Origin: an uncultured Bacteroidota bacterium
GTDB taxonomy: Bacteria; Bacteroidota; Bacteroidia; Flavobacteriales; UA16
Direction: 5' to 3'
DNA: 38,291 nucleotides
NCBI GenBank assembly: GCA_902578505.1
Contig: CACHDD010000003.1
Span: 1 to 38,291 of the forward strand
Of this stretch, positions 15,910 through 25,061 are shown piece by piece. Numbering within the stretch: the stretch's first letter is position 1; each line of letters opens with the position of its first letter. The notes beneath the pieces are model-generated. The model was not told where the DNA came from. It saw only the letters and a list, made by a program, of their open reading frames with translations, and did not search any database. The translations under genes and the position numbers were made by a program.

Positions 15910-17228
15910 TAAAAAATATTGCTTGGCTGCTCGTTGTAGCTTTTGTAGCTCTTTTCGGGTGTAAAAAACCTGATTCTTCCGTCGGGTTAGATAATCTACC
16001 CGATTCAGATATATTCGTTTTAGATACAGATTCTCTTGATGTTGATATCGTAACTGTAAGAGAAAGCACACTAGACAGTAAACAGCATTCAACAGCTTTG
16101 TTGGGCAAGGTCTTCCATCCAAGAATTGGAGAAACACAAGCTTTATTTGCAAGCCAATTAAGATTAAGTTCCCCAAATCAAGAGTTTGGAGTCAACCCTA
16201 TCGCAGACAGCATTCAATTAAGATTGAAACATACAGGTATTGGTTTTGGCGAGTTTAGCTATCACAAAATAGAGGTGAGGCAGCTCGCTGATTCTATTAT
16301 GATCGACTCAACATACTATACGTCATATGAGCCAGAAACGCTTCATGGATCCCTCGTGGACCCGATGCAGCCGGCTGTGTCAATTCAGCCTGTTAAAGAG
16401 GATATTATTGAGACAGGATCGTCTGAAGCATACTTAACTATTGGTTTAAATAATGATTTTGGACAGTCATTACTTGATCTTGATCCAGAAATTTATTCTT
16501 CAAATGATAATTGGTTAGACTATTTTCCTGGAATTGTAGTTTCGTCCACTTCTGGACATGGTGCAACAAACTTTAATGTTAATTCAAGCGCTAGTTTGAT
16601 GAGGTTATACTATCACAATGAGGAAGACACCACTTATTATGATTTTGAAATTTCAGACTACTCATTAAGATTAAACTTGTTTTACAACAATTATATAAGT
16701 GCTTTAGACGAACTTAATGCGTTTGAAGATGATAGCGCTTATGTTGAAGGTGGCGAATTGCTATATGTAATGAGCGGTGGTGGCCTAAAGCTTAAAGTGA
16801 ATTTTACAGATTGTCTTACAGCCCTTGACGAAAGCCTTGGCCCAGATAGGTCGGTCCAAAAAGCTGAGCTTATATTAAAAATTGATGAAGTACTCGGTAA
16901 TGGGATTCAGGCTTACAGTGATCGTTTTAATCCGAAACCATCATCATTATTCTTAGTTTTTGATAACGACGACTCTTGGGTTTTAGCAAGCGTTGCTGAT
17001 TATAATTCTATCGAAAACGAATACAGACTGAATTTAACAGGAGTAATTCAAGACATTCTTAATTATTATTCAGGAATGGGGTCAACAGGAGCCTTTAGTG
17101 CGGCAGATGATTTGCCTTCATTTTATATCATTCCATCAAACTCGGCGGAAAGTTTAGAGGGCGTTGTTCTTAAAGGAACAAATGTTGACGACCTATCAAC
17201 AAAACTTGTAGTTACATACTCTCATTAA
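15906..17228 (+). CDS. DUF4270 lipoprotein
   Basis: A 440-residue predicted lipoprotein of the Bacteroidota family DUF4270. The signal sequence IAWLLVVAFVALFGC ends in a lipobox at Cys19, followed by KKPDSS. The remaining sequence is beta-rich and acidic with the family pattern around GKVFHPRIGETQALFASQL and a C-terminal VVLKGTNVDDLSTKLVVTYSH. Function unknown; envelope location predicted. Its ATG overlaps the stop of the glycogen-synthase-like frame by 4 nt, and glmS follows after 13 nt, so all three are probably one transcript. I recall glgA-like/DUF4270/glmS neighbours from other flavobacteria. Confidence 0.85.
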   Translation: MIKNIAWLLVVAFVALFGCKKPDSSVGLDNLPDSDIFVLDTDSLDVDIVTVRESTLDSKQHSTALLGKVFHPRIGETQALFASQLRLSSPNQEFGVNPIADSIQLRLKHTGIGFGEFSYHKIEVRQLADSIMIDSTYYTSYEPETLHGSLVDPMQPAVSIQPVKEDIIETGSSEAYLTIGLNNDFGQSLLDLDPEIYSSNDNWLDYFPGIVVSSTSGHGATNFNVNSSASLMRLYYHNEEDTTYYDFEISDYSLRLNLFYNNYISALDELNAFEDDSAYVEGGELLYVMSGGGLKLKVNFTDCLTALDESLGPDRSVQKAELILKIDEVLGNGIQAYSDRFNPKPSSLFLVFDNDDSWVLASVADYNSIENEYRLNLTGVIQDILNYYSGMGSTGAFSAADDLPSFYIIPSNSAESLEGVVLKGTNVDDLSTKLVVTYSH

Positions 17229-17241
17229 TTAACTTCGTTTA

Positions 17242-19089
17242 ATGTGTGGAATTGTTGCATATGTTGGGCCTAATTCGGCTTTTCCAATAGTAATTAACGG
17301 ATTAAAGCGCCTTGAGTATCGTGGGTATGACAGTGCAGGAATTGCAACCATAGAGCCAACTGGAGACTTAGTGATTAACAAAAAAAAAGGCAAGGTAGCC
17401 GATCTTCTTGCGCACATTGGCGATGTCAGCACTTTTGGCACAATAGGTGTTGGACATACTCGTTGGGCTACACATGGTCCGCCAAACGATTTAAATGCTC
17501 ACCCACATAAGGGTGCATCTAACAGAATTGCTATCGTTCATAATGGTATTATTGAAAATTTTGCTGCCATCAAAGAAACTTTAAAATGTCGTGGACACAA
17601 TTTGCAAAGTGATACAGATTCAGAAGTCTTAGCACATTTAATTGAAGCTGTAATGGTCGCTTCATCACTTGACGTATTCGATGCCGTTAGAGCAGCTTTA
17701 TCTCAAGTTGTAGGTGCTTACGCTTTGGTAGTAATCGACAGGGAAAATCCCAAGAGATTAATTGCTGCTCGAAAGTCAAGTCCACTAGTTATTGGTATAG
17801 GGGAAGATGGAGCGTATTATGTTGCTTCAGACGCAACTCCAATTATAAGCCACACTAAAAATGTTGTTTACTTAGAAGACGAAGAAGTAGCAAGCCTTGA
17901 TTTAGAGAATGGATTAAAAATTCATACGATTTCGAATGACATTATAACTCCTGAGATTCACGCCTTGGAAATGGAGCTAGAGTCTATTGAAAAAAGTGGT
18001 TATGAGCACTTTATGCTCAAAGAGATATTTGAACAACCGCAGTCTGTTAGAGACTCAATTAGAGGAAGAATAAACCTTCAGCACGGAGAGTTGAAAATGC
18101 AGGGTATAGACGATCACTGGCATAAATGGAACAATGCTTCGCGCATTATTATTCTAGGTTGTGGAACCAGTTGGCATGCAGGTCTTGTTGCTGAATACAT
18201 GTTTGAAGAATTTGCTCGAATCCCTGTTGAGGTTGAATATGCTTCTGAGTTCCGTTACAGGAACCCTATTATTCATCCTGAGGATGTTGTTGTTGTTATC
18301 TCGCAAAGTGGCGAAACCGCAGATACCCTGGCAGCTATTAAATCCGCTAAAGCTATAGGTGCTCACGTTTTTGGGGTCTGTAATGTTGTTGGCTCAAGTA
18401 TCGCCCGAGAAACCGATAGCGGGGCATATACTCACGCGGGGCCAGAGATTGGTGTCGCTTCAACAAAGGCTTTCACGTCGCAAGTTGCCGTGCTTTTTAT
18501 GATGGCTCTTCACGTTGGAAACCGAAAGGGAATTATTCCAAAAGAGAAGTTTTCGAGGCTATTAGCAGAACTTAATAATATTCCTGAATTAATTGATCGT
18601 GTGCTCAAACAGTCTGAAAATATCTACACAATAGCTAAGCAGTTTTCTAAAGCGGAAAACGCTCTTTATTTAGGTCGAGGATATCAATTCCCTATTGCGC
18701 TTGAAGGCGCCTTAAAACTTAAAGAAATAAGTTACATTCACGCCGAGGGGTATCCAGCAGCAGAAATGAAGCATGGTCCCATTGCTTTAATTGATGATAA
18801 TATGCCTGTGATTTTTATTGCTCCCATGGATGATGTTTACGAAAAGGTGGTGAGCAATGTTCAAGAAGTAAAAGCAAGAGGCGGAAAACTATTAGGTATT
18901 GTTACAGATGGAGATAAAGAAGTGTCAAAGCTAGCTGACTACATTATCGAAATCCCAAGGTGTAGCGACGCTCTTGCCCCGCTCATCAGCGTAGTTCCGC
19001 TTCAGCTATTAAGTTACAAGATGGCAGTGCTTAGGGGCTGTAATGTTGACCAACCGCGAAACCTAGCAAAGAGTGTTACGGTGGAGTAA
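17242..19089 (+). CDS. glmS: Glutamine--fructose-6-phosphate aminotransferase (isomerizing)
   Basis: Makes glucosamine-6-phosphate from fructose-6-phosphate and glutamine, the first step towards UDP-GlcNAc for peptidoglycan and lipid A. The 615-residue length is standard. The N-terminal class II glutaminase begins MCGIVAYVG, with Cys2 as nucleophile, and contains LEYRGYDSAG and GHTRWATHG. Two SIS sugar-isomerase domains follow (GCGTSWHAGL and SQSGETADTLAA in the first; LGRGYQFPIALEGALKLKE in the second), and the C-terminus is QPRNLAKSVTVE as in the family. It follows DUF4270 by 13 nt. No glmS ribozyme or other leader is visible in that small gap, so control is probably from the operon promoter at 15021. 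Confidence 0.97.
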   Translation: MCGIVAYVGPNSAFPIVINGLKRLEYRGYDSAGIATIEPTGDLVINKKKGKVADLLAHIGDVSTFGTIGVGHTRWATHGPPNDLNAHPHKGASNRIAIVHNGIIENFAAIKETLKCRGHNLQSDTDSEVLAHLIEAVMVASSLDVFDAVRAALSQVVGAYALVVIDRENPKRLIAARKSSPLVIGIGEDGAYYVASDATPIISHTKNVVYLEDEEVASLDLENGLKIHTISNDIITPEIHALEMELESIEKSGYEHFMLKEIFEQPQSVRDSIRGRINLQHGELKMQGIDDHWHKWNNASRIIILGCGTSWHAGLVAEYMFEEFARIPVEVEYASEFRYRNPIIHPEDVVVVISQSGETADTLAAIKSAKAIGAHVFGVCNVVGSSIARETDSGAYTHAGPEIGVASTKAFTSQVAVLFMMALHVGNRKGIIPKEKFSRLLAELNNIPELIDRVLKQSENIYTIAKQFSKAENALYLGRGYQFPIALEGALKLKEISYIHAEGYPAAEMKHGPIALIDDNMPVIFIAPMDDVYEKVVSNVQEVKARGGKLLGIVTDGDKEVSKLADYIIEIPRCSDALAPLISVVPLQLLSYKMAVLRGCNVDQPRNLAKSVTVE

Positions 19090-19312
19090 GTACGGAATTC
19101 TAGGTTGATTCTTTATCATGTGTGAGTTAGAGATTATGTTTTAACTGTCTCCAAAACAATTTTTGAAGTATAATTTGTTGATTTTGTGAATGTTAGCGTG
19201 AAGACGAGCTTTCTTAACATCCTATATTTATATGAATGTCGCCAAATTTTTCGTTAATACGCGAATGATTTCCGTAATTGCAGTCTGAAATCTGAAACAT
19301 ATTTAATTTGTT
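19090..19312 (+). other. Intergenic region glmS / outer-membrane protein (223 bp, longest in the window)
   Basis: AT-rich, with no ORF, tRNA or intrinsic terminator that I can see. It should hold the promoter of the outer-membrane protein gene, but no exact TAnnTTTG with a -33 partner was found. Near-matches are TATAATTTG (three bases instead of two between TA and TTTG) about 140 bp before the ATG, and TTAATTTG directly ahead of the ATG. A weak inverted repeat ATGTTA/TAACAT spaced by 18 nt lies near 19190-19220. Confidence 0.4.
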
Positions 19313-20269
19313 ATGAAAAAACTTCTGTTCGCTCTAGCGCTTGTTTCGCTAGTATTTACAAGCGCTCAAGCCCAAAAACAACTAGGTGGAGAGCACAACA
19401 TTGAGTTAAACTTAACTCCGTTTGGCGATAGTCCTATAGATGGAACATCCCTAAAATACCGTTATTTCCTTGATGACGATAAAGCTGTGCGTGTAACTCT
19501 TATGTTTGACCACTCTTCTGATGTAATGACTTATTTACAAACTGGAGAGCAGTATTTTGATGAAGGAAATGCTCAAACAACCAGTGAACAGCTCACAACT
19601 GGAACAACTACAACTATGTTTGGAATAAACGCTGGTTATGAAATGCACTTTGATGGAACCGACAATTTGAGCCCATACTTTGGATTCGAGGGTTTTTTCA
19701 GAAATACTTCTCGTAAAGATTTTATGGATATCTGGGGGCCTAATCAGTTTAATGATATTTACGACCTAACAAAATATAACGTTTGGCAGTTAGAAAACAG
19801 TCAGAAAAACAGTGAGTTTGGATTAAACATTTTAGTTGGTGCTGATTATTACTTTAATGACGCTATTTATGTTGGTCTTGAAGCTGGTTTAGGTCTTGGC
19901 ATAACTAACTATGGAAACCACGTAATTTCGGCTTCTGATGCAACTGCTTTCCAAATACAGTACAATAACGCAACTTCAAACGATGAAATTGTAGATATTG
20001 ATGAATACGTCGGTCAATTAGAGTTTGATGCTTCAACTGGATTCTTGTATGATAACGGAGTTGGAATTTGGACACCTACTCCAACTGTAGATGGTCAACC
20101 TTTAAGCGACCAAGTAGAAGGATTTGTTGCTAATCCATTGATTGGATCTACTCCATATTTTCAGGCAGGAATGACTCCTGACGACAATAATCGATTCAAT
20201 AAGCTTTCTGGGTTTGAGTTCGGAAACTATTTTAATGCAGCTATCCGTGTTGGATTCCTGTTTAATTAG
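19313..20269 (+). CDS. Outer-membrane beta-barrel protein
   Basis: A 318-residue predicted outer-membrane protein. The signal peptide is clear (MKKLLFALALVSLVF, cleavage after AQAQ). The mature part alternates beta-strand-like segments ending in aromatic residues (LKYRYFLDDDKAVRVTLMF, MFGINAGYEMHF, FGLNILVGADYYF, YVGLEAGLGLGITNYG) and ends in the hydrophobic strand AIRVGFLFN. Between the barrel strands is a long acidic loop at about residues 215-290. It looks like an OmpW/OprF-type or 'porin family' barrel; the function is not known. It is monocistronic by layout: 223 bp of free upstream sequence, and a strong terminator 20 bp after the stop. Confidence 0.78.
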   Translation: MKKLLFALALVSLVFTSAQAQKQLGGEHNIELNLTPFGDSPIDGTSLKYRYFLDDDKAVRVTLMFDHSSDVMTYLQTGEQYFDEGNAQTTSEQLTTGTTTTMFGINAGYEMHFDGTDNLSPYFGFEGFFRNTSRKDFMDIWGPNQFNDIYDLTKYNVWQLENSQKNSEFGLNILVGADYYFNDAIYVGLEAGLGLGITNYGNHVISASDATAFQIQYNNATSNDEIVDIDEYVGQLEFDASTGFLYDNGVGIWTPTPTVDGQPLSDQVEGFVANPLIGSTPYFQAGMTPDDNNRFNKLSGFEFGNYFNAAIRVGFLFN

Positions 20270-20288
20270 TAAAAAGAAAAACATATTT

Positions 20289-20318
20289 AAAAAGGCGTCC
20301 TTTCTAGGCGCCTTTTTT
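20289..20318 (+). terminator. Rho-independent terminator after the outer-membrane protein gene
   Basis: AAAAAGGCG pairs with CGCCTTTTT; two inner pairs, one of them G-T, extend the stem, and the loop is about seven bases (CTTTCTA). The stem is followed by a T6 run. It lies 20 bp after the stop at 20269 and 14 bp before the ATG of the next gene, which must therefore be transcribed by read-through or from a promoter hidden in this gap. Confidence 0.88.
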
Positions 20319-20331
20319 GTTTATTAGCAGT

Positions 20332-21102
20332 ATGAACAACCGCTGCAGCGCTACTATGCTTTGGGACGGGTCTTCTTTCGAGATAGACTTGGGTGCTCCG
20401 CTTGACATAAGCCTTGCGCTTAAAGACTCAAGAGGCCAAAAAACTCCATCAGCATGGTATGTCGAAGGCCCAAAGTTTGATGCCGTTCGTTCGGATGGAT
20501 TTATTGGCAGAGTGGCTGAGGGTGGGGCTGTAAACTTTACAGATGTTTACTTTAATCCTCATGGGCACGGAACACATACAGAGTGTTTAGGTCATATTAC
20601 AACAGCTTTGGAGTCTATCGACTCTCAAATTAGAAATCTAAAAATGCCACCTCTCGTGGCTTGTGCTGTTGTAAGTGTTGAGCCATCGTTTGTAGATGGA
20701 GACCGTGTGATTTTACCTAAGGATCTTCCTTCTAAAACGCTGCTACCCCCAGCTATGGTTATTAGAACTTTGCCTAATAATGAGGGTAAAAAAACTAAAG
20801 CCTGGGATAACACAAACCCTCCATACCTAGATCCTGAATTTACAAGAGGATTGGTTGAGCGGGGAGTAGAACACCTTTTGGTTGACTTGCCTTCGGTAGA
20901 TAAAGAAGTGGACGGAGGTTTGTTGAAAAGCCACAGGGTGTTCTTTGGTGTTCCTGATTCTCCTCGATTCAGTGCCACTATAACTGAGTTTATTTATGTT
21001 CCTGACTATATAGTGGACGGGTTATATGCAATAAACCTTCAGATTGCTCCTTTTGATTTAGACGCTTCTCCAAGTAGACCTGTTTTATTTCCCCTTAAGT
21101 AA
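20332..21102 (+). CDS. Cyclase/kynurenine formamidase-like metal hydrolase
   Basis: A 256-residue member of the cyclase family (PF04199), metal-dependent hydrolases that include bacterial kynurenine formamidase and isatin hydrolase. The family motif is near HxGTHxDxPxH; here residues 77-88 read HGHGTHTECLGH, so the GTH core and last His are kept, the first His is displaced by one position and Asp is Glu. Other family-like parts are LDISLAL near the N-terminus and HLLVDLPSVDKEVDGG. No signal peptide. An earlier in-frame TTG at 20317 lies in the terminator, so ATG 20332 is chosen; ATG 20356 is possible. The substrate is unknown. The end overlaps the convergent histidine kinase by 18 nt. Confidence 0.78.
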   Translation: MNNRCSATMLWDGSSFEIDLGAPLDISLALKDSRGQKTPSAWYVEGPKFDAVRSDGFIGRVAEGGAVNFTDVYFNPHGHGTHTECLGHITTALESIDSQIRNLKMPPLVACAVVSVEPSFVDGDRVILPKDLPSKTLLPPAMVIRTLPNNEGKKTKAWDNTNPPYLDPEFTRGLVERGVEHLLVDLPSVDKEVDGGLLKSHRVFFGVPDSPRFSATITEFIYVPDYIVDGLYAINLQIAPFDLDASPSRPVLFPLK

Positions 21103-22512
21103 GCTCAAATAAAACGTTGAACCTTCGTTTTCTTTAGACTGAGCCCAAACACTCCCCGAGACTTGCTCCGCTATGCTTTTTACCATTGCAAGGCCTAACC
21201 CAAGGCCATGTCTCTTTGTTGTAAACCTTGGTTCAAAAATTCTGTTTAATTTATCTTCCGAAACTCCTATTCCCTTGTCATTAATCGCAATAATTACATG
21301 TGTGTCGTTCTCGTCAGCAGTAATTAAAATAGGGTCTGTTTTATTGGCATCGGCCAATGCTTCTATAGCATTTGAAATAAGGTTGTTAAAAAGCCGGATC
21401 AAGCTGTCCATGTCTGCTATAACCTTGAAATCGACACCGTTTACAGCAACTTTTTCTGGGCCAAACAATCCTGCAGAGCTGTTTATCGCTTTCGATAAAT
21501 CAATCTGTTTAAGCTCGGGCTTTCGGAGTTCGGCTAGCTGTGCAAAGTCTTGGGATATCTGAGACAAAATATCAATTTGAACTATCGCTGTGTTTGAAAA
21601 TTTGATTAACCTAGACTCAAAGTCTGGTGTTCCATCCTTCCATGCTCTTTCTAGTTGTTGTATCCCCAATCTGATTGGTGTAAGGGGATTCTTTATCTCA
21701 TGTGCAACTTGTTGTGCCATTTCTTTCCATGCTCCCTCTCTTTCTAGTTTTGCCCTTGTATCTATGCTCGCTCTAAGTTTTTCAAGTAGCTCATTGTATT
21801 CGCTTACTAACGCACCAATCTCATCCTTCCATTTGTAATCAATTTGGGGTTGATCGGATAGAGGGTCTGCATCTGCCATCTCTTGTTTAAGCCTTAAAAG
21901 GGGCGTCGCTATTGATTGGAGGGTAAAATAGGCTATTAAAAGCGCTCCAATGAATAAAGCACAGTAAGCTGGCGCAAGTCGGGCTAAGAAGGCTCCTAAT
22001 GCGTTTTCCTCTATCGTTCTAGGGTTGTATTTCGCGCTCGCAATCATCAAAGGTTCATTAACCAGGTTTTCCACAACCCAATACACTCGCGTAATCTCCC
22101 CTCCTGCCTTCTCTTCAATGGAAAGAATTCTTCCTGTTGCCGCTCCCATGGGGTTTGACGTGTCGTCGAGCTGAATGGGCGGCGCTCCTCCTCCATCTTG
22201 GTGCGAAGATGAAGTTGTAATTAATACGCCGTCTAAAGTGTATAGACTAAAAACCAAGCTGTGTACATCGGCTAGCTCACAAATCTTGTCGGTGAAGACT
22301 TGAGCTATCTCTTCGTTATTAAGTTGGCTCTCATGGCGGTTTAGCACATAGTCCAAACTCCTGCTCAACGCTGCCTCCTTCCTCTCCAGCCTTTGCTCGT
22401 TGTAAGCTATATCTTGGCGCTGTGCGTGGTAGTAGGCAACAACGCCTGTAGAGGCTAGCGCAAGAAGCACTATCAACAACATCCCAAGAAAAATACGTAG
22501 CCTCAGACCCAT
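21085..22512 (-). CDS. Membrane sensor histidine kinase (HAMP-HisKA-HATPase, NtrY-like)
   Basis: A 475-residue two-component sensor. Membrane helix 1 is at about residues 7-28 and helix 2 at about 178-200, enclosing an extracytoplasmic sensing domain of about 150 residues with no family I recognise. A HAMP-like linker follows (200-250), then HisKA with His271 in QQVAHEIKNPLTPIRLG, then a HATPase domain with NNLISNAIEAL (N box), INDKGIGV (G1) and GLGLGLAMVKSIAE (G2). The HEIKNPLTPI form is typical of NtrY-type kinases. No response regulator is adjacent, so its partner lies elsewhere. It follows atpG by 46 nt on the same strand; this gap holds a small hairpin at 22526-22538. The 3' end overlaps the cyclase gene by 18 nt. 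Confidence 0.88.
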   Translation of the reverse strand: MGLRLRIFLGMLLIVLLALASTGVVAYYHAQRQDIAYNEQRLERKEAALSRSLDYVLNRHESQLNNEEIAQVFTDKICELADVHSLVFSLYTLDGVLITTSSSHQDGGGAPPIQLDDTSNPMGAATGRILSIEEKAGGEITRVYWVVENLVNEPLMIASAKYNPRTIEENALGAFLARLAPAYCALFIGALLIAYFTLQSIATPLLRLKQEMADADPLSDQPQIDYKWKDEIGALVSEYNELLEKLRASIDTRAKLEREGAWKEMAQQVAHEIKNPLTPIRLGIQQLERAWKDGTPDFESRLIKFSNTAIVQIDILSQISQDFAQLAELRKPELKQIDLSKAINSSAGLFGPEKVAVNGVDFKVIADMDSLIRLFNNLISNAIEALADANKTDPILITADENDTHVIIAINDKGIGVSEDKLNRIFEPRFTTKRHGLGLGLAMVKSIAEQVSGSVWAQSKENEGSTFYLSLLKGK

Positions 22513-22558
22513 GGTTTCAAGCTACGCACTAAAAGTGCATCAAAAAAATATTTTGCTA

Positions 22559-23440
22559 TTATCCTTCTAACGCTTCTGATCCAGCAACAATCTCAAGAAT
22601 CTCAGTTGTAATTGCGGCTTGACGCGCCTTATTATAAGAAATCTTAAGCTCGCTTAAAAGCTCTCCTGCGTTTTCCGTTGCAGAGTGCATCGCCGTCATT
22701 CTTGCTCCATGCTCAGCTGCGTGGCTATCAAGAAGGGCTTTGTAAAGCTGTGTCTTTAAAGCGCTTGGAAGAATGTTCTGAACGATTTCCTCTTTGTTAG
22801 GCTCAAAGATGTACTCTGTTTGGTTGCTAGATTCGGCTTCTTCAGCTTCTTCTGGAAGAAGTGGAAGGAACTTTTCGTTTGTAGGGATTTGGACAGCAGC
22901 GTTTTTGAATTTGCTGTATGCAAGTTCAACCGAATCCCAATCTCCACTAACAAAACCGTTCATAATAAAGTCTGCAACTTCAGAAGAATCGTTGAAGTTT
23001 AAGTCTGCAAAAATTTGCACTGGCTCAAACCCATTTGGCATTCTTCCTTCTGAACTTGGGAAGGCTTCAACCGCCTTTTTTCCAAGTGGAAGAACTTGGA
23101 CTTTAACCCCGTTTTCTTCGTAAGCTTCAACTGCTGTTTTGGTAATCTTAATACTATAGTTGTTAAACGCTCCACAAAGACCTCTGTCAGATGTGATACA
23201 AACAACAAGTGCTGTTTTCACATGTCTCTCCTCAGAGAAAACCCCTTCAGAAGAGTCTAATGTTGCGCTAACGTTAGCAAGGATTGATTGAATCTTTTCT
23301 GCGTATGGACGCATACGAGTAATTGCGTCTTGAGCACGGCGAAGCTTTGCAGCAGACACCATTTTCATAGCAGACGTAATCTGCATTGTGTTCTGAACCG
23401 AACCAATGCGCTCTCTAACTTCTTTTAATCCTCCAGCCAT
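22559..23440 (-). CDS. atpG: F-type ATP synthase gamma subunit
   Basis: The 293-residue central-stalk subunit of F1, which rotates inside the alpha3beta3 ring. The two conserved coiled-coil ends are present: N-terminal KEVRERIGSVQNTMQITSAM with MVSAAKLRRAQ, and C-terminal ARMTAMHSATENAGELLSEL with YNKARQAAITTEILEIV. The central part has TSDRGLCGAFN. An acidic insert (PEEAEEAESS) lies near residue 200. It follows atpA after 22 nt and is the last ATP synthase gene here; atpD and atpC are not adjacent, as is usual in Bacteroidota where they form a separate unit. Confidence 0.96.
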   Translation of the reverse strand: MAGGLKEVRERIGSVQNTMQITSAMKMVSAAKLRRAQDAITRMRPYAEKIQSILANVSATLDSSEGVFSEERHVKTALVVCITSDRGLCGAFNNYSIKITKTAVEAYEENGVKVQVLPLGKKAVEAFPSSEGRMPNGFEPVQIFADLNFNDSSEVADFIMNGFVSGDWDSVELAYSKFKNAAVQIPTNEKFLPLLPEEAEEAESSNQTEYIFEPNKEEIVQNILPSALKTQLYKALLDSHAAEHGARMTAMHSATENAGELLSELKISYNKARQAAITTEILEIVAGSEALEG

Positions 23441-23462
23441 AGCTTACTTTATTGCTTTCTGA

Positions 23463-25040
23463 TTATGCGTAACGAGCTGTGATTTCTGCAGCTGCAGATT
23501 CAAGCACGCTTGTTTCGTCTTCAGTATACTTCCCTGCTTTAAGAGCGTTAAGAGTGTCCGGGTGCTTCGCTCTTAGGTATGATAGGTATTCGCCTTCAAA
23601 TTCTCTAACCTTATTTACAGGAACGCTTTTGAGAAGATCCTTTGTTCCAACGTAAACCATAGCTACCTGCTCCTCAACTGGAAGTGGTGAGTTTTGGTTT
23701 TGCTTAAGGATTTCTACGTTTCTCTCTCCTTTGTCAAGAATTGCTTTAGTAGCATCATCAAGGTCAGATCCAAACTTAGCGAACGCCTCAAGCTCACGGA
23801 ACTGCGCTTGGTCTAGCTTAAGTGTACCGCTAACCTTTTTCATTGACTTAATCTGAGCCGAACCACCTACACGGCTTACAGAGATACCAACGTTAATCGC
23901 TGGGCGGATACCTGAAAGGAATAGGTTTGACTCTAGGAATATCTGTCCGTCTGTAATAGAAATTACGTTTGTCGGAATGTAAGCACTCACGTCACCAGCT
24001 TGGGTTTCGATAATTGGAAGTGCTGTAAGAGAACCGCCACCCTTCACTTTGTCTTTCAATGACGCTGGAAGGTCGTTCATGTTCTTCGCGATTTCGTCCT
24101 CACCAATAACTTTCGCTGCTCTTTCAAGTAGACGAGAGTGAAGGTAGAATACGTCACCAGGATAAGCCTCACGTCCTGGAGGTCTACGTAGAAGAAGACT
24201 CACCTCACGATAAGCAACCGCTTGCTTACTAAGGTCATCATACACAACTAATGCTGGGCGGCCTGTGTCGCGGAAGTATTCGCCTACTGCGGCTCCCGTA
24301 AACGGCGCGTAGAACTGAAGTGGTGCTGGGTCAGATGCTGTAGCAGCTACAACTACTGTATATGCCATTGCGCCAGCGTCCTCTAGAGTCTGTACGATGT
24401 TGGCAACCGTAGAACCCTTTTGCCCTATTGCAACATAGATACAGAATACTGGTTCTCCAGCATCGAAGAATTCCTTCTGGTTAATAATTGCGTCAATCGC
24501 AACCGTAGACTTACCCGTCTGACGGTCGCCAATAATAAGTTCACGCTGACCTCTTCCAATTGGAATCATCGCGTCGATAGACTTAATTCCCGTTTGAAGT
24601 GGCTCAGACACTGGTTGACGGTAGATAACACCTGGAGCCTTACGCTCGATAGGCATCTCATAAAGGTCTCCTTGGATTGGGCCTTTTCCGTCGATAGGCT
24701 CTCCTAGTGTGTTAATTACACGTCCTAGTAGGCCTTCGCCAGCTTTAATTGATGCGATCGTTCCTGTACGCTTAACCGAAGCGCCCTCCTTAATACCTCT
24801 TGAAGGTTCGAGCAATACAGCTCCAACGTTATCTTCTTCAAGGTTTAGGGCGATGCCACGCACGCCGTTATCGAACTCAATAAGCTCACCTGATTGAACA
24901 TTACTTAAACCGTAGATGCGGGCAATTCCGTCACCTACCTGTAATACTGTACCCACCTCTTCTAGTTCAGCTGCGGTTTTTACTCCGGCTAGCTGCTCGC
25001 GTAGAATTGATGATACTTCTGCTGGGTTGATTTCAGCCAT
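23463..25040 (-). CDS. atpA: F-type ATP synthase alpha subunit
   Basis: The 525-residue non-catalytic nucleotide-binding subunit of F1. Visible are the N-terminal [16 protein letters not shown] that contacts delta, the Walker A loop GDRQTGKST, the Walker B strand ALVVYDDLS, and the family signature [17 protein letters not shown] containing the arginine-finger region. Length and domain order are standard. It lies 21 nt after atpH and 22 nt before atpG. Base composition is more GC-balanced than in the flanking envelope and signalling genes, as expected of a highly expressed gene. Confidence 0.97.
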   Translation of the reverse strand: MAEINPAEVSSILREQLAGVKTAAELEEVGTVLQVGDGIARIYGLSNVQSGELIEFDNGVRGIALNLEEDNVGAVLLEPSRGIKEGASVKRTGTIASIKAGEGLLGRVINTLGEPIDGKGPIQGDLYEMPIERKAPGVIYRQPVSEPLQTGIKSIDAMIPIGRGQRELIIGDRQTGKSTVAIDAIINQKEFFDAGEPVFCIYVAIGQKGSTVANIVQTLEDAGAMAYTVVVAATASDPAPLQFYAPFTGAAVGEYFRDTGRPALVVYDDLSKQAVAYREVSLLLRRPPGREAYPGDVFYLHSRLLERAAKVIGEDEIAKNMNDLPASLKDKVKGGGSLTALPIIETQAGDVSAYIPTNVISITDGQIFLESNLFLSGIRPAINVGISVSRVGGSAQIKSMKKVSGTLKLDQAQFRELEAFAKFGSDLDDATKAILDKGERNVEILKQNQNSPLPVEEQVAMVYVGTKDLLKSVPVNKVREFEGEYLSYLRAKHPDTLNALKAGKYTEDETSVLESAAAEITARYA

Positions 25041-25061
25041 TTTGATTTCTTTTAAGCCCTT

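Noticed and set aside
19303..19312. TTAATTTG directly before the outer-membrane protein ATG as a leaderless promoter
   Set aside because: The second consensus base differs and only 2 nt separate it from the ATG, too few to place a start site before the gene.
20317..20331. Upstream TTG start for the cyclase-family gene
   Set aside because: The TTG lies in the T-run of the terminator; ATG 20332 is more likely.
22526..22538. GCACT/AGTGC hairpin as a terminator for atpG
   Set aside because: The stem has only 5 bp, and the T-run on the minus strand lies before the hairpin, not after it.
22513..22559. Loss of atpD and atpC after atpG
   Set aside because: In Bacteroidota these two genes are normally encoded apart from atpBEFHAG, so absence here is not a deletion.
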